64,000 nt of DNA from Dipteris shenzhenensis (lineage: Eukaryota; Polypodiophyta; Polypodiopsida; Gleicheniales). The position numbers and the translations under genes are program-made. The stretch's first letter is position 1. Each line of letters opens with the position of its first letter. Below are positions 45,481-57,849 of the stretch, piece after piece. The stretch lies in the NCBI GenBank assembly GCA_047967505.1, contig CM106540.1. One strand, given 5' to 3'. A model generated the notes under the pieces. It did no database searches. It was not told the DNA's origin and worked only from the letters and a program-made list of their open reading frames with translations.

Positions 45481-46480
45481 TCTTGTACCTCTAATGTATC
45501 TCAAGACTCTTTTAGCTACATTCCAGTGAGAATGTTTTGGATTTGCCATAAATTGTGCTAGTGAGCTTACTGCATGACAAATATCTAGCCATGTGATAGT
45601 CAAATATATAAGAGATCCAATGAGTTCCCTGTAATACCTGTCATTGACTGTAGGCTTTTTTGAATCTTTAGTAAGTTTCAAACTATGTTCCATGGGAGTG
45701 GCTGAAATCTTGCAATCTGCCAAATGAAACTTCTTCAATAGACTGTCAACATACTTGAGCTGACTCATGAATGTGCTATCTAAATCTCTCCAGAACTCAA
45801 TTCCAAGACAATAGTGCATAATTCCAATATCTTTCATATCGAACTCTATAGCAGATAAGTCTTGTTTTAGCTTTCTAATGAATCTGTCCTTGCTTCCTGT
45901 CACAATCAAATCATCGATGTACAAAAGTGCAATAGTAATGTCTTCCCCTTGAACTTTGTTGTAGAGTGTATGATTTGCATTGGACTTCATATATCCCAAA
46001 TCAGCAAAATATTTGTCGATTCTGTTGTACCAACTTTTGGGTGCTTGCTTTCAGCTTTAGGGACTTTTCTTGAGATGGAAAACCTTATTCTCCTTTCCTG
46101 GTTCAACATAACCTGTTGGTTGTTGCATGTAGACTTCCTTGTCTAGGTAACCATTGAGAAATGCATTCTTGACATCGAGCTGGTACACATTCCATCTGTT
46201 GAGTGTCACTAGTGATATCAAGAACTATATGGAATCCATCTTTGCTACTGGAGCATAAGTCTCATCATAATCTTGACCATATTGTTGTGCAAATCCTTTT
46301 GCAACTAGTCTGGCTTTGTATCTTTGAATACTTCCATCTGGATTGTACTTTACTTTGTATACCCATTTGTTTACTATTGCCTTCTTTCCTGGTGGGAGGT
46401 CGCATAATTCCCAAGTATTATTCTTATATAAAGCATCCATTTCTTCATTCATAATAGTTTGCCATTCTGGCTGTTAACTG
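45478..46480 (-). pseudogene. Reverse transcriptase of copia family A copy 2
   Basis: Starts near 46452 with MNEEMDALYKNNTWELCDLP, WVYKVKYNPDGSIQRYKARL, VAKGFAQQYGQDYDETYAPV. After a shift it reads KQAPKSWYNRIDKYFADLGY, then LLYIDDLIVTGSKDRF with YIDD intact (about 45910), KDIGIMHYCLGIEFW and LIYLTITWLDICHAVSSLAQ. Two stops (TAA, TGA) lie just upstream of KQAPKSW near 46055. The catalytic Asp pair is preserved, but the polyprotein is broken. Confidence 0.9.
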
Positions 46481-46649
46481 CATCTTCGAAGTAGACTGGC
46501 TCTTTTGTAGCCATGATGGTAGTCATAAGAGCATAGTTGGTGGTTTCCACCTGAATTGCATTGCCTTTCTGAGCATATGTCAATCTGGCTAGAGGTCTTC
46601 TTTCCCTAGTATACCATCTGAGCTGTTGTGGCTCTGTCTGGGGTGTTAC

Positions 46650-47620
46650 TAGCAGTTATTTCTCTTCTTCATCATCAACCTTTTCTATAGATGACTGTGA
46701 AGTCCATGCTTCTATCTCCTGTGTGTTTGAGGTTTTCCATTCTGATTCCTCATCAAAGATTACATCTCTGGAGATAATGACCTTGTGGTTGATGGGATCA
46801 TATAACTTGTATGCTTTGCTTTCTTCACTGTAGCCAACCATGATGCATTTGTGTGACTTCGCATCCAATTTCCTGCGATGATCATCATGTATATGGGCAT
46901 ATGCAACCAAATATGCAGAGATGCCCAATGTGTGGCTTGTGTCCAGTGAATGCTTCATAAGGAGTCATACCTTGTATCGATTCAGTCGAAAGCCGATTAA
47001 GCAAATAGTTTGCAGTGGCTATTGCTTCTGCCCAATACTGATTCGAAAGATGCTTTTTACTAAGCATTGCTCTAGCACTATCTGCTAAAGTTTTATTCTT
47101 CCTTTCAGCTCTTGCATTCTGCTAAGGAGTATCTGCACAAGTGAATTGTCTTCGAATGCCATGATTTCTTCAAAAGTTCATGAATGTTGAAAACATGTAT
47201 TCATCTCCTCGATCTGATCTCATGACCTTGATCTTTCTGCCTGTCTGGTTTTCTACCATGGCTTTGAATTCTTGAAATCTAGAAAACACTTTAGATTTCT
47301 CTTTCAGAAAGTAGACCCAACAATATCTGCTATAGTCATCGATGAAAGTCAAGTAGTAAAGTGAACCATTGATGTTGCGGGTCTGGGCATAACCCCATAC
47401 ATCTGTATGTATCAAATCAAGAATACTTCATGCACGAGAGGTACTTCTCACAAAGTTGGTTTGCTTTTGTTTTCCGAAACAGCATGCTTCGCAAAATTTT
47501 CCAAGAAATTGTAGTTTAGGAATCCCAATTGCCATATTCTGATTTGTGGGATCTAACAAGTACTTGAAACTGACATGACCATATCTCTTGTGCCATTTTG
47601 CAGATAGTGGCATCTGTTGC
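46650..47620 (-). pseudogene. Integrase and gag-pre-integrase of copia family A copy 2
   Basis: GAG_pre-integrase: MPLSAKWHKRYGHVSFKYLL with FCEACCFGKQKQ (His/Cys zinc-binding part). Integrase core: HTDVWGYAQT, YYLTFIDDYSRYCWVYFLKE, MRSDRGDEY, then a shifted ANYLLNRLSTESIQGMTPYE and KCIMVGYSEESKAYKLYDP. DDE residues are visible as HTDV and SDRG; the ENG block is altered. Several stops interrupt it. Confidence 0.88.
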
Positions 47621-48010
47621 AGTTGAGCTACTTATCTGGTATTGTAGTTAGCATTTTGTACAAGCATCCTTCCTTGACACCTTTTGCTACTAGCTCACAT
47701 CTTCTGGATTTGTCTCTGATAGTGCATTCATCTCCATCAAAGATGACTCGGTAGTTGTGTTCCGTCATTTGACCTACTGGCATGAGGTTTTTACTGAGTT
47801 TCAAAACATAAAGCACATCTTTCACTAATTCTTTTGTACCAGTGAAATTTTTCGTAGGGATAACACATGTCCCTTGAACTGGATTTGGTGTATTATCTGG
47901 CTGCTATGTATATGACATTTTTCTGACCTTCTAATGGTTTCATCTCTGTGAACCATTCCTAATGATTTGTCATGTGAGATGATGCACCACTATCGATGTA
48001 CCAAGGATCC
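47620..48010 (-). pseudogene. Aspartic protease region of copia family A copy 2
   Basis: WYIDSGASSHMTNH near 47970, with the DSG catalytic motif of copia protease, followed by EWFTEMKPLEGQKN. Farther on, MKDVLYVLKLSKNLMPVGQM and VIFDGDECTIRDKS lead into the pre-integrase block. A stop follows TNH. Confidence 0.82.
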
Positions 48011-49065
48011 TATTCTGCTTGGTTGACTTGATAGATGAAGTCCTCTTTTGGATTGTAGTCAATGTACATTGTATCAATTTGCATTTCCTCATTTGCAAGA
48101 AACATATTCCCATGTTCATTTGCAAAATGACTGTGATGATAATGTCCACCACGATGATTTCCTCTTCCACAGAAATTCCTTCAATTGTTGGATGTTTGCA
48201 CATTGGTGGATGCATTTCCTTGTCCTTGGAATCTTCATCGATTGGAATGATTTCCTCTTTGTTGATGCTTATGTCACTGAGAAATGATGTTGATGCTGAT
48301 TCTGACTTTGATTTTGTTGTTGGTGATGACCACTTTTCTAGAAGGATCTACCTCTTCCTCTACCTCTACTTCTATTTGAAGCTGTGAATGTCTGATCATT
48401 AGAATGATCTTTTTGTGCATGACTGGCTTGCGTCCTAAGTTCTTCACCAAGTAGGACTGACTAGAGTTCTTATAGTGTCAGTATATGCCGTTGGATGGCA
48501 ATACTCTAGACTAGATTCTCGTCCCTCTCCTAGTCCATTCAGGATGACTTGAACCATTTCTGTTGGGTTCATGGTCTCTCCTGCTGTTGCAAGTTGATTG
48601 TTGTAGTATTTTATCTAGAGTACATAAATATGACTGGTTTTGTTGCTATTGTGAAAACTCTAGTTGATTTGGTTTCTCAGTGTGAGAATCGTGGCTGTGT
48701 TCTTGGACTCATACAGAGCTGCAAACATATCCCATGCTTCTTTCGATGTCTTGACGGTGTTGAGCTGTCCTAGCATGACATCTTGCACATTCTGCTTGAT
48801 CAAATGATATGCATACTTATCTTTCTTATCCCATTATGCTTGAGCTTGGGCAATGGTAGGATCTACTACAAGTGCAAAAACTATTTTTGTAGCTATAGAT
48901 CCCACTATAGATCCTACTGCTGGTGCTGTGACAACAGATGGAGTAGAGCTATGATGGCTGGATCGTCCAATGGTCTAGGTGTAGATCCATCAACATACTC
49001 CCATTTGTCCTGAAGTACAAGAGTGGTCTCCATTCACCTCTCTTCTCTCAATCTCATCCTTCCCT
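48010..49065 (-). pseudogene. gag of copia family A copy 2
   Basis: Begins near 49040 with METTLVLQDKWEYVDGSTPR and continues in shifting frames with KTSKEAWDMFAALYES and TLRNQINQ, as in UBN2-type gag. A Gly/Arg/His-rich stretch follows (GRGNHRGGHYHHSHF) instead of a clear CCHC knuckle. Multiple frameshifts. Confidence 0.7.
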
Positions 49066-49129
49066 GTTTCTCCTTTTGCCTTAGTTCTTCTCTTACCAGG
49101 GCCCCTATCTGCCTCTTGTAATAATGAGG

Positions 49130-49475
49130 ATGCCAAATGCCATAGACAAGTCATGCAGAGACCATAGACATCTCAAGGACATCAAAATATCTAAATGCAT
49201 CCAAAAAATTGACTGAGATGCAATGAGTCATAAATCCAACAAAATGATGCCAAATTCAAGAATGAAGGTCCCAAAGTGCAATGGATACCAAAATTAAGGA
49301 ATGGTTGCCTTTGCAAGTCATTCCAAATTCTCAGTAATCCAAAGGAACAATGAAATCATCAAAAAATGTCTTTTTTACTCCAAAACCACTCAGAGGTTTC
49401 TGCAAGGTCTCTACACACCAAGATGCAGGTAACAAATCTCAAGTGCTTGAGGTTATCATCCCATTTGGAATGAAC
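49130..49475 (-). repeat. Leader-like segment related to family C
   Basis: Blocks GAATGAAGGT, ATAGTTGCCT/ATGGTTGCCT, CAAGTCAWT, AAAAAATGTCTTTTTTACTC and AAGGTCTCTACACAC recur in the same order in the family C leader (54870-55140). It is a relic of another family C element abutting the gag of family A copy 2. Confidence 0.6.
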
Positions 49476-49479
49476 ACAT

Positions 49480-49654
49480 TGAGAGTGCTCTCAACGGAAG
49501 CAAGAATGGAAGAGGGAGAGAGAGAGATAGAGACAGAGAGCCACACAAGTTTTGGTGGGTGCAGAACCACCCTAATCTTCTTTTTCATTCATTTATATAT
49601 GTGTTTGAGTATTGTACATAACCGGGGTAAAGGCACAGTGACCTTTAACCCCCA
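49480..49654 (-). repeat. 3' LTR of family C
   Basis: 175 bp. It shares everything with 55243-55419 except a handful of substitutions and a 2-bp length difference in the GA tract. Confidence 0.92.
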
Positions 49655-49657
49655 TAA

Positions 49658-49672
49658 CCTCCCACTTAAAGG
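49658..49672 (-). other. Polypurine tract of family C
   Basis: Minus-strand TTTAAGTGGGAGGTT lies just upstream of the LTR start TGGGGG. Confidence 0.65.
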
Positions 49673-49709
49673 ACAATGTGCCTTTAAGGGAGAACAATCA
49701 ATGGGCATA

Positions 49710-52700
49710 CTATCCAATGCCCATCAATACACGACAATACTCAAACCGTTGACTAGGTAGACTCTTCGTCAACATATCTGTAGGGTTATCATCTGTATGA
49801 ACCTTGACAAGCTCTATGCACTTGTCCTCAAGTACCTCCCTGATGAAATGGTACCTGACCTCAATGTGTTTAGTCTTTGCATGAAAGACGGGATTCCGTG
49901 CTAGCTGAATAGCACTCATGGAATCACTATGCAATGTCGGTACACCTGTATGAATCCCCAAATCTCCCACTAGCCGATCAAGCCATATAGCCTCCTTGCA
50001 ACCCTCTATGGCAGCAACATACTCAGCCTCTGTGGTAGACAAAGCAACGCACTTCTGTGTGCAAGACATCCACGACACTGCACCACCTGCAAAGGTGAAC
50101 ACATAACCAGAAGTGGATCTCCTACTATCCACATGCCCTGCATAGTCTGAATCTGTGTACCCAAGTACACGCATGTCTCCTCTACCAAAGCAGATGCACA
50201 TCTCCTTGGTACCCTTCATGTACCTCATGATGCACTTAACTACCTCCCAATGCCTCTTTCCTGGATTAGCCATATACCGGCTAACAACTCCCACTGCAAA
50301 TGCAATGTCTGGTCTAGTAGCTATCATAGCATACATTAGACTCCCAACTGCTGATGCATAAGGAACCTTGGCCATCATGGCCCTCTCCTCATCTGATTTG
50401 GGACCATTTGTATGACTCAATTTCACATATGGAGGCAATGGACTACTCACTGCCTTCCCCCCCTCCATATTGAAACACTGCAATACTTTTGTAACATACT
50501 CTTTTTGTGAAAGCCAAAGGAGTTTCCTACTCCGATCATGCGTGATGCGCATACCAAGAATATGACTTGCAAATCCCAAATCCTTCATATCAAAGGCCTC
50601 ATGCAACTTGGCCTTTAATGCATCTAGCTCATAAGTATTCTTGCTAGCCAATAGCATATCATTCACTTATAGTGCCAAGATTATCAGGCTATTATCCTTA
50701 GCCCTTTTAGTATAGAGGCAGTGATCAATTTCACTCCTTCTAAAACCCTGGGACCGAATGAAAGCATCAAACTTCTGATACCATTCTCTAGGTGCTTGCT
50801 TAAGACCATAGAGACTCTTCTTCAGCTTGCAAACTAAATGCTCTTTGCCCTTTTCTTCAAAGCCTTCCGGCTACACCATGTAAATTTCCTCATGCAAATC
50901 CCCATGCAAGAAAGCTGTCTCGACATCCATCTACATAAGCTCCATATCCTCTACTGCCACTAGTCCAAGCATGCATCTAAGTGTGGTCATATTCACAACC
51001 GGAGAGAATATCTCATCAAAGTCCACACCCTTCTCTTGCTTGAACCCTTTAGCAACCAAACGGGCCTTGTACCTAGGCACATCATCACCTGTGACCTTCA
51101 TTTTGTAGACCCATTTACATGGCAATGCTTTCTTTCCATGTGGCAAAGAAACCAAGTCCCAAGTCTTATTCTTCATAAGTGAACTCATCTCTGATTGCAT
51201 TAGCATACTCCCACTTGCGTTGATCCTCGCGCATCATAGCCTCTTTGTAGCAAGAAGGCTCCCTGCAATCAGTAAGCATCACATAGTCTACCCCTGGAAT
51301 AAACTTATCAGGCAGTCTAGACACTCTAGAAGATCTTCTCAAGGGCATTTCAACTTGCTGTCCCACCTGCATATCAGCCACATTTGGCTCATCATTTCCA
51401 CCAATAGATGATCCATCATCTACCCTTGATTGTATACCTGTGGGAGTACTTGGTGGTACCATTTCTTGCACATTTGGTGCATGGACAGCTTGCTGTCTAT
51501 CAACATATGCAGGTGGATTCACATCCTGGAAAGTGATTCTCCTCATTTCCACATCCCTCATGGGTGCCTTATGCATCTTCTTCTCATTGAAGACCACATC
51601 ATGGCTGCGTATGATCTTCTTTGCTTCTGGATCCCAGAGATGATACCCCATCTCTCCACTTTCACCATAACCCAAAAAGATGCATTTCCTAGACTTAGGA
51701 TCTAGCTTCTTTCGAAGCTCTTTTGGCACATGTGCATATGCCTCACCCCCAAATATACGCAAATGAGAGTAAGAGGGCTTCTTGCCACTCCATGCCTCTT
51801 CAGGAATACCACCATCCAAACTCTTACTAGGTGATCTATTGATCACATGCACTGCAGTCTTCATTGCCTCAGCCCAAAAACCACCAGAAAGACTTGCATT
51901 GGAAAGCATGCATTGCAACCTTTCTTGAATGGTACGGTTCATCTTTTCTGCAACTAGATTTTGCTCTAGAGTACGAGGGGATGTGAGCTCCCTCTTAATC
52001 CCATGTGTATCATAGAAATGCTAAAAGTCATGAGAGAGATACTCTCCACCATTGTCAGTCCGTAGGCATTTAAGCATTCTACCTGACTGATTCTCAACCA
52101 AGGCCAGCCATTTCTGAAATACCTGGAACACATCACTCTTCCGAGCTATAGCATAAGCCCATACTTTCCTAGTTGCATCATCAATTAATGTCACATAGTA
52201 TTCAGCCCTGCCTAATGACCGTGTAGGCACGGGACCACATACGTTTGAATGCACCAAATCAAGCATTTCAAACTCTTTCTTTCCCCTTCTTTTATGGGCT
52301 GATTTAGTCTGCTTCCCATAGAGACAGTGCTCACAAAATTCAAAATCAGAGAAACTCAAATGCGGTACATAACCCAAACGGCATAAGAGTTTCATTCCAT
52401 TCTAGCTCATGTGCCCCAAGTTGCAATGCCACAAAGAAGTGCTTGGCTGCTCGGTTATTGCAACAACATGATCAAATACCCCTGATACATGTAATGGATA
52501 CAAAGTCCCACACTTGGCACCCCTGGCCAAAAGCATAGAGCCCTTCTGAATTTTCCAACTCTGAAAGCCAAAAGTGGTGTGAAAACCAGCATCATCTAGC
52601 TGACCCACTGAAATAAGACTCTTGGTCAGCTTAGGCACATGTCTCACATGTTTCAAAACAAATGCAGACCCATTTGCAAAAGAAAACTTTATGTCACCTG

Positions 52701-53802
52701 CTCCCATTATGTCACATGCATAGTCATTTCCAAGATGCACACAACCTGTCTTTCCACTGTCATAAGTGGAGAACCATTCCCTATGGGGAGTAACATGGAA
52801 TGAAGCACCAGAATCCAAAATCCAATCCTGGGAATATGCATCATCTGAAGTGGTAAGCAACTCTGCAGATAAACTAGACATTAAGAGAACGTCATTATCA
52901 CTATCATGTGTGACTGCATTGATCTCCTCGATCTTCACTTTTCCTTTGTCCTCCCTTGGACTCTCTTCCTTTTGATTTGCACCCCAATTTGCATTCTTTT
53001 TCTTATCCTTTTGCTCTCTTTTTAGCTTGTAGCAATCCTTTTTCATATGGCCCTTCTTGCCACAGTGGTAACACTCAATGTTCCGTGCCCTGGATTTGCT
53101 ACGAGACTTCCCTCTTTCTTGGGACTTCCCCCTGAACTGTGATCTGCCCCTTTGCACATTTAAGGCTACATCCTACTTGTTGTTGCCATCCATAGACTTC
53201 CGTCTAATCTCCTCGGCCAACAAGCTACCCACAACATCATCAAATTTCAGTACTCCACCAGGTGTAGAGTTACTGACAGCTGTACGGAAGGTATCCCATG
53301 AGGATGGCAATGAACATAAGAGATATATTGCCTTAGTCTCCACATCAAAATTCATCTTCTGAGCCTGAAGCTAGCTGAAAATAATATTGAATTCATTCAA
53401 GTGAGAAGCAATGGAGACCCCTTCCTTCATCTGCAGCTCAAACAACCTCTTCATGATGTAAACTTTATTAGAGGCAATTTCCTTCTCATAAGTGGCACAC
53501 AGTTTCTTCCACAAATCTTCTGTAGTCTGCTCATTTACTACTGTGAAATAAACTGACTCTGCAAGACGAAGTCTAATAGTAGACTTTGCTAATGCATCCA
53601 ACTCATTCCAATCATCCTCAGACATATTTGCAGGCTTAGCTTCAATCCCTACCAAGGGTTTAATCTGCTTCTTTTGAATAAGCACATCCCTTATTTGTTC
53701 TTTCCACAAAGAAAAGTTTGTCCCATCAAACTTTTTAATGCTGAAAAACTCCTTTTCAGACATGGAAGAGGATGCCATGATGCAAATGAAACAAAATCCC
53801 AA
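49710..53802 (-). pseudogene. gag-pol polyprotein of copia family C
   Basis: One frame except for a shift near 51185. Gag from 53802: KFDGTNFSLWKEQIRDVLIQ, then CYHCGKKGHMKKDCYKLK (CCHC zinc knuckle, about 53060). Protease: WILDSGASFHVTPH (about 52825). Integrase: LVHSNVCGPV, YYVTLIDDATRKVWAY, LRTDNGGEYLS, KMNRTIQERL. RT: CKWVYKMKV, LVAKGFKQEKGVDFDEIFSP, and the YVDD site changed to stop-VNDML (about 50660). RNase H: GYTDSDYAGHVDSRRSTSGY, STTEAEYVAAIEG, HAKTKHIEVRYHFIREV, ADxLTKxL as DMLTKSL. Premature stops at 53371, 53173, 52402, 52021, 50931 and 50871 are all TAG; the one at 50667 is TAA. Confidence 0.95.
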
Positions 53803-55242
53803 ATGCTAGTGCCTGCAAGAGAGAATCAAACCAAATACCAGGTGCACCCAAATGTGTATGCCACAATAGAGTGAAATATCACCAAAACTCAAAGCTCAAA
53901 GCATCAAAAGATGCATCTAACTCATGTGCATATACTATGCATCCATATGAGCAAATCTGGCCCAAAAGAAAATGCCAACTGCAATGGCAATCCAAAATGC
54001 CAATAAGTGACAAATGACTCAAGCATAAACACCGTCCACTGGCATATGCATCAATAATATCTCATCCAAGAGAGCATAGCACTATTAGTGCATCACCTGC
54101 AATGTGTCAAAGCTATCCCTCAGCATAAAATAGCATCCATGTGCAAAGCGTCCATAAAAAATAGCATCCCACAAGGCAATTTGGGCCTATCAGCGCATCC
54201 AATAAGAACCGCAATGCATCCAAATGGCCTATAAGTCATCCACTGCAACCCAATGCATACCACGAATGAGCGCACACTGCTCAAACTGCAACCAGAGTGA
54301 TCTGCATAAGGTATGCTCAAGAAATCATAGTCCCACGGTAATGACCGCTACTGAAAATAGAACCTGAGATGCCTCAAAACATGGGCGCCATTGCATAATC
54401 ATAATTACCAAGAAAATCTGCAAATCTCTCTCTTTTGCTAGAACTCCAAAATCCCAACTGATGAGTGAGAAATGGGAGTCAACACTTATCCACTGCCATG
54501 TGGCATAAATCTAAGGTTTCAAAACCTTAGAATGAAAAATGCATAACAGAGAGACGAAATCGAATACACAGAGATCTATAACTCTGAAAATCCTCCACCG
54601 AATCACTCAAGAACTAGCAGGTAGGGGTTTTTGGGCGTCCAGAACGCAATGGGACAGACGGTTTTGGAAACCGTGGTCTCAATCAATGGGTCCAACACAC
54701 GGACTGAAAAACCTTTTTGAAAACAGAGCTGTTTGTAAACTCCACCGGAGTGCGAATGATGAGCAACATAGAAGTTTTAGGACCTCCTGAGTCCACCGGA
54801 ACTGACAGAATTGCAAATGGTTGCTCCAAACTTGAGTTCCAACACCCGGGCAAAAAACGCAGAAATTGACACAGTGAGTCAGAAATCCAATGAAATGATC
54901 CCAGATTCAAGAATGAAGGTGTTTCCAAGCTCTTAAAGTGAAGTGGACACCAAAAGCAAGCAATAGTTGCCTCTACAAGTCAATATGGAGTCTCTGTCAT
55001 CGAACGGAACAGGTAAAAGCTCAAAAAACGACTTTTTCTTTGAAAACACTTATCAAGCTCTCAAAACCACTTCACAAAACCAAAGTGACTTTTCCAAAGG
55101 CTCCTCCAAGGTCTCTACACACTCGGATGCAAGTAAAGTCACCCACAAAGCTTCCCACAGAGCTTCTCCTTCCTCCCACAGAGCTGCTGAGCTTCAAGCA
55201 TTCACGCACGCTCAGCTAGATCACCTGGGCTCTGATACCAGT
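53803..55242 (-). other. Leader (5' UTR) of family C
   Basis: About 1.4 kb between the primer site and the gag start, with no conserved frame. Long leaders occur in some copia lineages. A related copy of its promoter-proximal part lies at 49.13-49.47 kb. Confidence 0.7.
55221..55240 (-). promoter_or_regulatory. Primer-binding site of family C
   Basis: Minus-strand TGGTATCAGAGCCCAGGTGA, 2 bp from the LTR end, complementary to initiator tRNA-Met. Confidence 0.92.
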
Positions 55243-55419
55243 TGAGAGTGCTCTCAATGGAAGTAAGAACGGAAGAGGGAGAGAGAGAGAGACAAATACA
55301 GAGAGCCACACAAGTTTTGGTGGGTGCAGAACCACCCTAATCTTCTTTTTCATTCATTTATATATGTGTTTGAGTATTGTACATAACCGGGGTAAAGGCA
55401 CAGTGACCTTTAACCCCCA
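55243..55419 (-). repeat. 5' LTR of family C
   Basis: 177 bp, minus-strand TGGGGGTTAAAGG to CACTCTCA. Short for copia, with no obvious TATA other than ATATATAAATGAATG. Confidence 0.92.
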
Positions 55420-56690
55420 CACACACAAGTCATCTAGGAAGACTTTTAGGAAATCCCTCAAATATTCCTTCAAGGCCGTGATCATTAGCCCCAAAGCGCA
55501 TCACCTTGGAAGCATTAACTCCCCATTTCATGGAACATTTGGAGTTCTTCACTCGCAACAAGCTAAGAAGGATGGATGACAATTAGAAAATGGATCCCAA
55601 GGCATCACATAAGCAAAAAAACCAGCCCCATGAATACCAACACGAGTAACAAGGCTCTCCACCACATGAAATGAAGAGCAGTGTCAATAATAAAAACCTT
55701 TGCCTAGAAAGACAAAGGAGGAGATGCAATCCTGACCCACTGCAACTTCAGCCTGACAACGAAGTTGGAGCTATAGGTAAAACCCTACCCATAAAATAAA
55801 GACAGACCCCAAATTGCCGAGCCTATCAAAGACCGAAAACCAGAAGGGCAGGATCCAAAGAACAAACCAAAGGGGAAGCCGATGGAGGAACATCTGTGCA
55901 AGAAGTAGAACACAGCTGGTGAAGAAGGTCTAGTTGGAGTGAAGAAGGTCCACCTGCAACATCGAGCTTCGCAAATTTGACAAAATGTAAGGGAACCAAA
56001 CCACCACGCTTCCTCCGAATAAAGACACGTGCAGGAGGAGGAGAGGCAGAAGGAGAATGCAGAGAACACAAAAGATCCATCACTTGGAGCAGTGGGGGAA
56101 AGGGGGGGAGATATAGCAGAAAAAGGCTGAGAGGGAGAGGGCTGCTACAGAGGCTGAAAGGACTGTAAAGCAGGATCAAGGACAGATGAGGGCTACACAA
56201 AGGATGAGCTTGGTACAAAATTTATAGGATGTACGAAAAGGCTACGCAAGGAAGCGGAAAACGGCTCAAAATCTGTAGGAAAAGGACCCTGCAAAGACGA
56301 TCGTACAACCTGTACGGACGGTCGTACAGGCTGTACGGACGGTCGTACAACAGGTGTGGATGTTGCAGCAGAGTGGACAGAATCGGTGGCGCTGAAGACA
56401 GATTGTGCAGAGAGCATGGACTGCCGTACAGCCCCAGGCTATATGGACAGGTTAGGGAAAGGCGACTGGACAGTGGAGGTAAGTACAAAAGGTATGGCTA
56501 AAGCAACCTGTATGGATGGTGCAAAAAAGGATAATGGTACGGATGTGAGGATATTAGGCTGTACAGACAGCAGGAAGGAGGGCAAAGGTACAGTTGAGGA
56601 CAAAGGTATGAACACGGGGGGAGGAGCAACAGAAACCTCCATCTCCACCTTCTACACACACACATAAACACACTACACATTTTTTTTGGG
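55420..56690. other. Low-information region with a GTACGGACGGTC minisatellite
   Basis: A unit close to GTACGGACGGTCGTACAG is repeated three times at about 56300-56355, with related GTACAG/GTACGG motifs to 56600. It ends with a run of eight T at 56683-56690 on the + strand; on the minus strand this would be a short poly(A) end of an unidentified retroposon. No reliable gene. Confidence 0.4.
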
Positions 56691-57535
56691 GTGAAATCTT
56701 TAATTGATTATATTACACGAGTAGCAACCTCAAAAACAAGGTGTTACAATTACATCAACTGAAATTTTCAGTATATGCCAAAAAGACCTCATGATCTATG
56801 CAGTGGGTCTGCAAGCAATCAAAGAAAGATTGCTGTAAAGAACGCTTGAAAAAGCCAAACAGAGAGAAAGTAGGATCACCAAAGACTTTACACAATGACA
56901 TTTTGTGGCTCAAGGAAATTCCAGAATCCCAACTATCTTATTAGCCTCTCTATAGCAAGCATCTCCTAGCTCTTTAGGCCACTCTGATGCACAATGGTAG
57001 ACCTATTAACACACTCGAATTACACACTGCTTGCTTGAGTCTACCGACTTATACACCCATAGTAACTACTCTTTTCGATGGGGGTCCTCTTCATCCTGGT
57101 CTTTGCGCTCTATACATCTTTGAGCGTTTATCATGTCCTACCAAAAGAAATCTACATCATGAGCTTGACAAGTACCTTAAAGGAGTAGGAAAAACAATAG
57201 CCAGGGAAATTAATATTCACCATCTCTGTCGACTCCAAGTAATACACCCACCACTGAAGCATGTCCTCCTTGCAACTATTTTCCTCCTTCTCCAGGTCTG
57301 TTTCTGTGAGGATGCCATCCAACATTGTTTTCAGGTAACACAAAAGCATTCCAAAGTTATTTGGGTATGCCATATATACTCTATAGGTGGATCAGCAGTA
57401 AGGTGGATCGGTAGTAGGTGGATCAATGTACAAAGTTTGGATCGATGTACAGAGTTTTGGGGTTATATTTCATAATGGGCTCTTAGTTGTGTCTACACTG
57501 CACTTAAATAGGGAAGGGAGAGAGTTCATTGAGCC
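56691..57535. other. No recognisable gene
   Basis: The 162-codon + strand frame at 56987-57475 and the minus-strand frame at 57152-57373 overlap, and neither shows a known domain. A GGTGGATC motif recurs at 57387-57425. Confidence 0.35.
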
Positions 57536-57725
57536 CAACCTTTTCAATCTTCAGTTTCATGTTAGTTTGGTAATCAAAATCTTTGAGTTCATTGAGCCCG
57601 ACCTCCTCATTCTTCAGTCTCATGTTAGTTGTCTAATCAAAATCTTTCGTCTCACATTAGTTGTCTAATCAAAATCTTTGGTCTCACATTACTTGTCAAA
57701 TCGAAATCTTTTGTCTCATTATTAC
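57525..57725. repeat. Minisatellite of ~34-70 bp units
   Basis: GTCTCACATTAGTTGTCTAA and TCAAAATCTTTSGTC recur at about 57545, 57613, 57650 and 57683. The outer units include TTGAGTTCATTGAGCCC (57520, 57585). Confidence 0.8.
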
Positions 57726-57849
57726 CACCGTGCTGGCATGGATCAAAGGACACTATCTAGTCACATAGCTGAGAAAACATTGCCCAAGTAAACTCTGGAG
57801 AAGATTAACAATTCAATAGATTACACACAGATTACATAGATCACATCTC

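Larger units (their letters stand above)
44614..49065 (-). mobile_element. Ty1/copia element family A, copy 2 (no 5' LTR found)
   Basis: Minus-strand order: gag (about 49060-48010), protease, integrase, RT, RNase H, purine tract and 3' LTR (44952-44614). The LTR matches the one at 331-668. The 5' LTR is missing; the sequence upstream of gag (49.13-49.47 kb) instead resembles the leader of family C. All domains carry stops or shifts, so it is inactive. Confidence 0.85.
49480..55419 (-). mobile_element. Ty1/copia element family C, full-length
   Basis: About 5.94 kb with short LTRs at both ends (49480-49654 and 55243-55419, minus-strand TGGGGGTTAAAGG...CACTCTCA). It has an initiator-Met primer site beside the 5' LTR, a purine tract beside the 3' LTR, and all coding domains in order. 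Flanks are CACAT (49475-49479) and CACAC (55420-55424), a 4-of-5 match to a target duplication. LTR identity is roughly 95 percent by eye, so the insertion is fairly recent. The polyprotein is disabled by seven stops and one frameshift. Confidence 0.92.
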
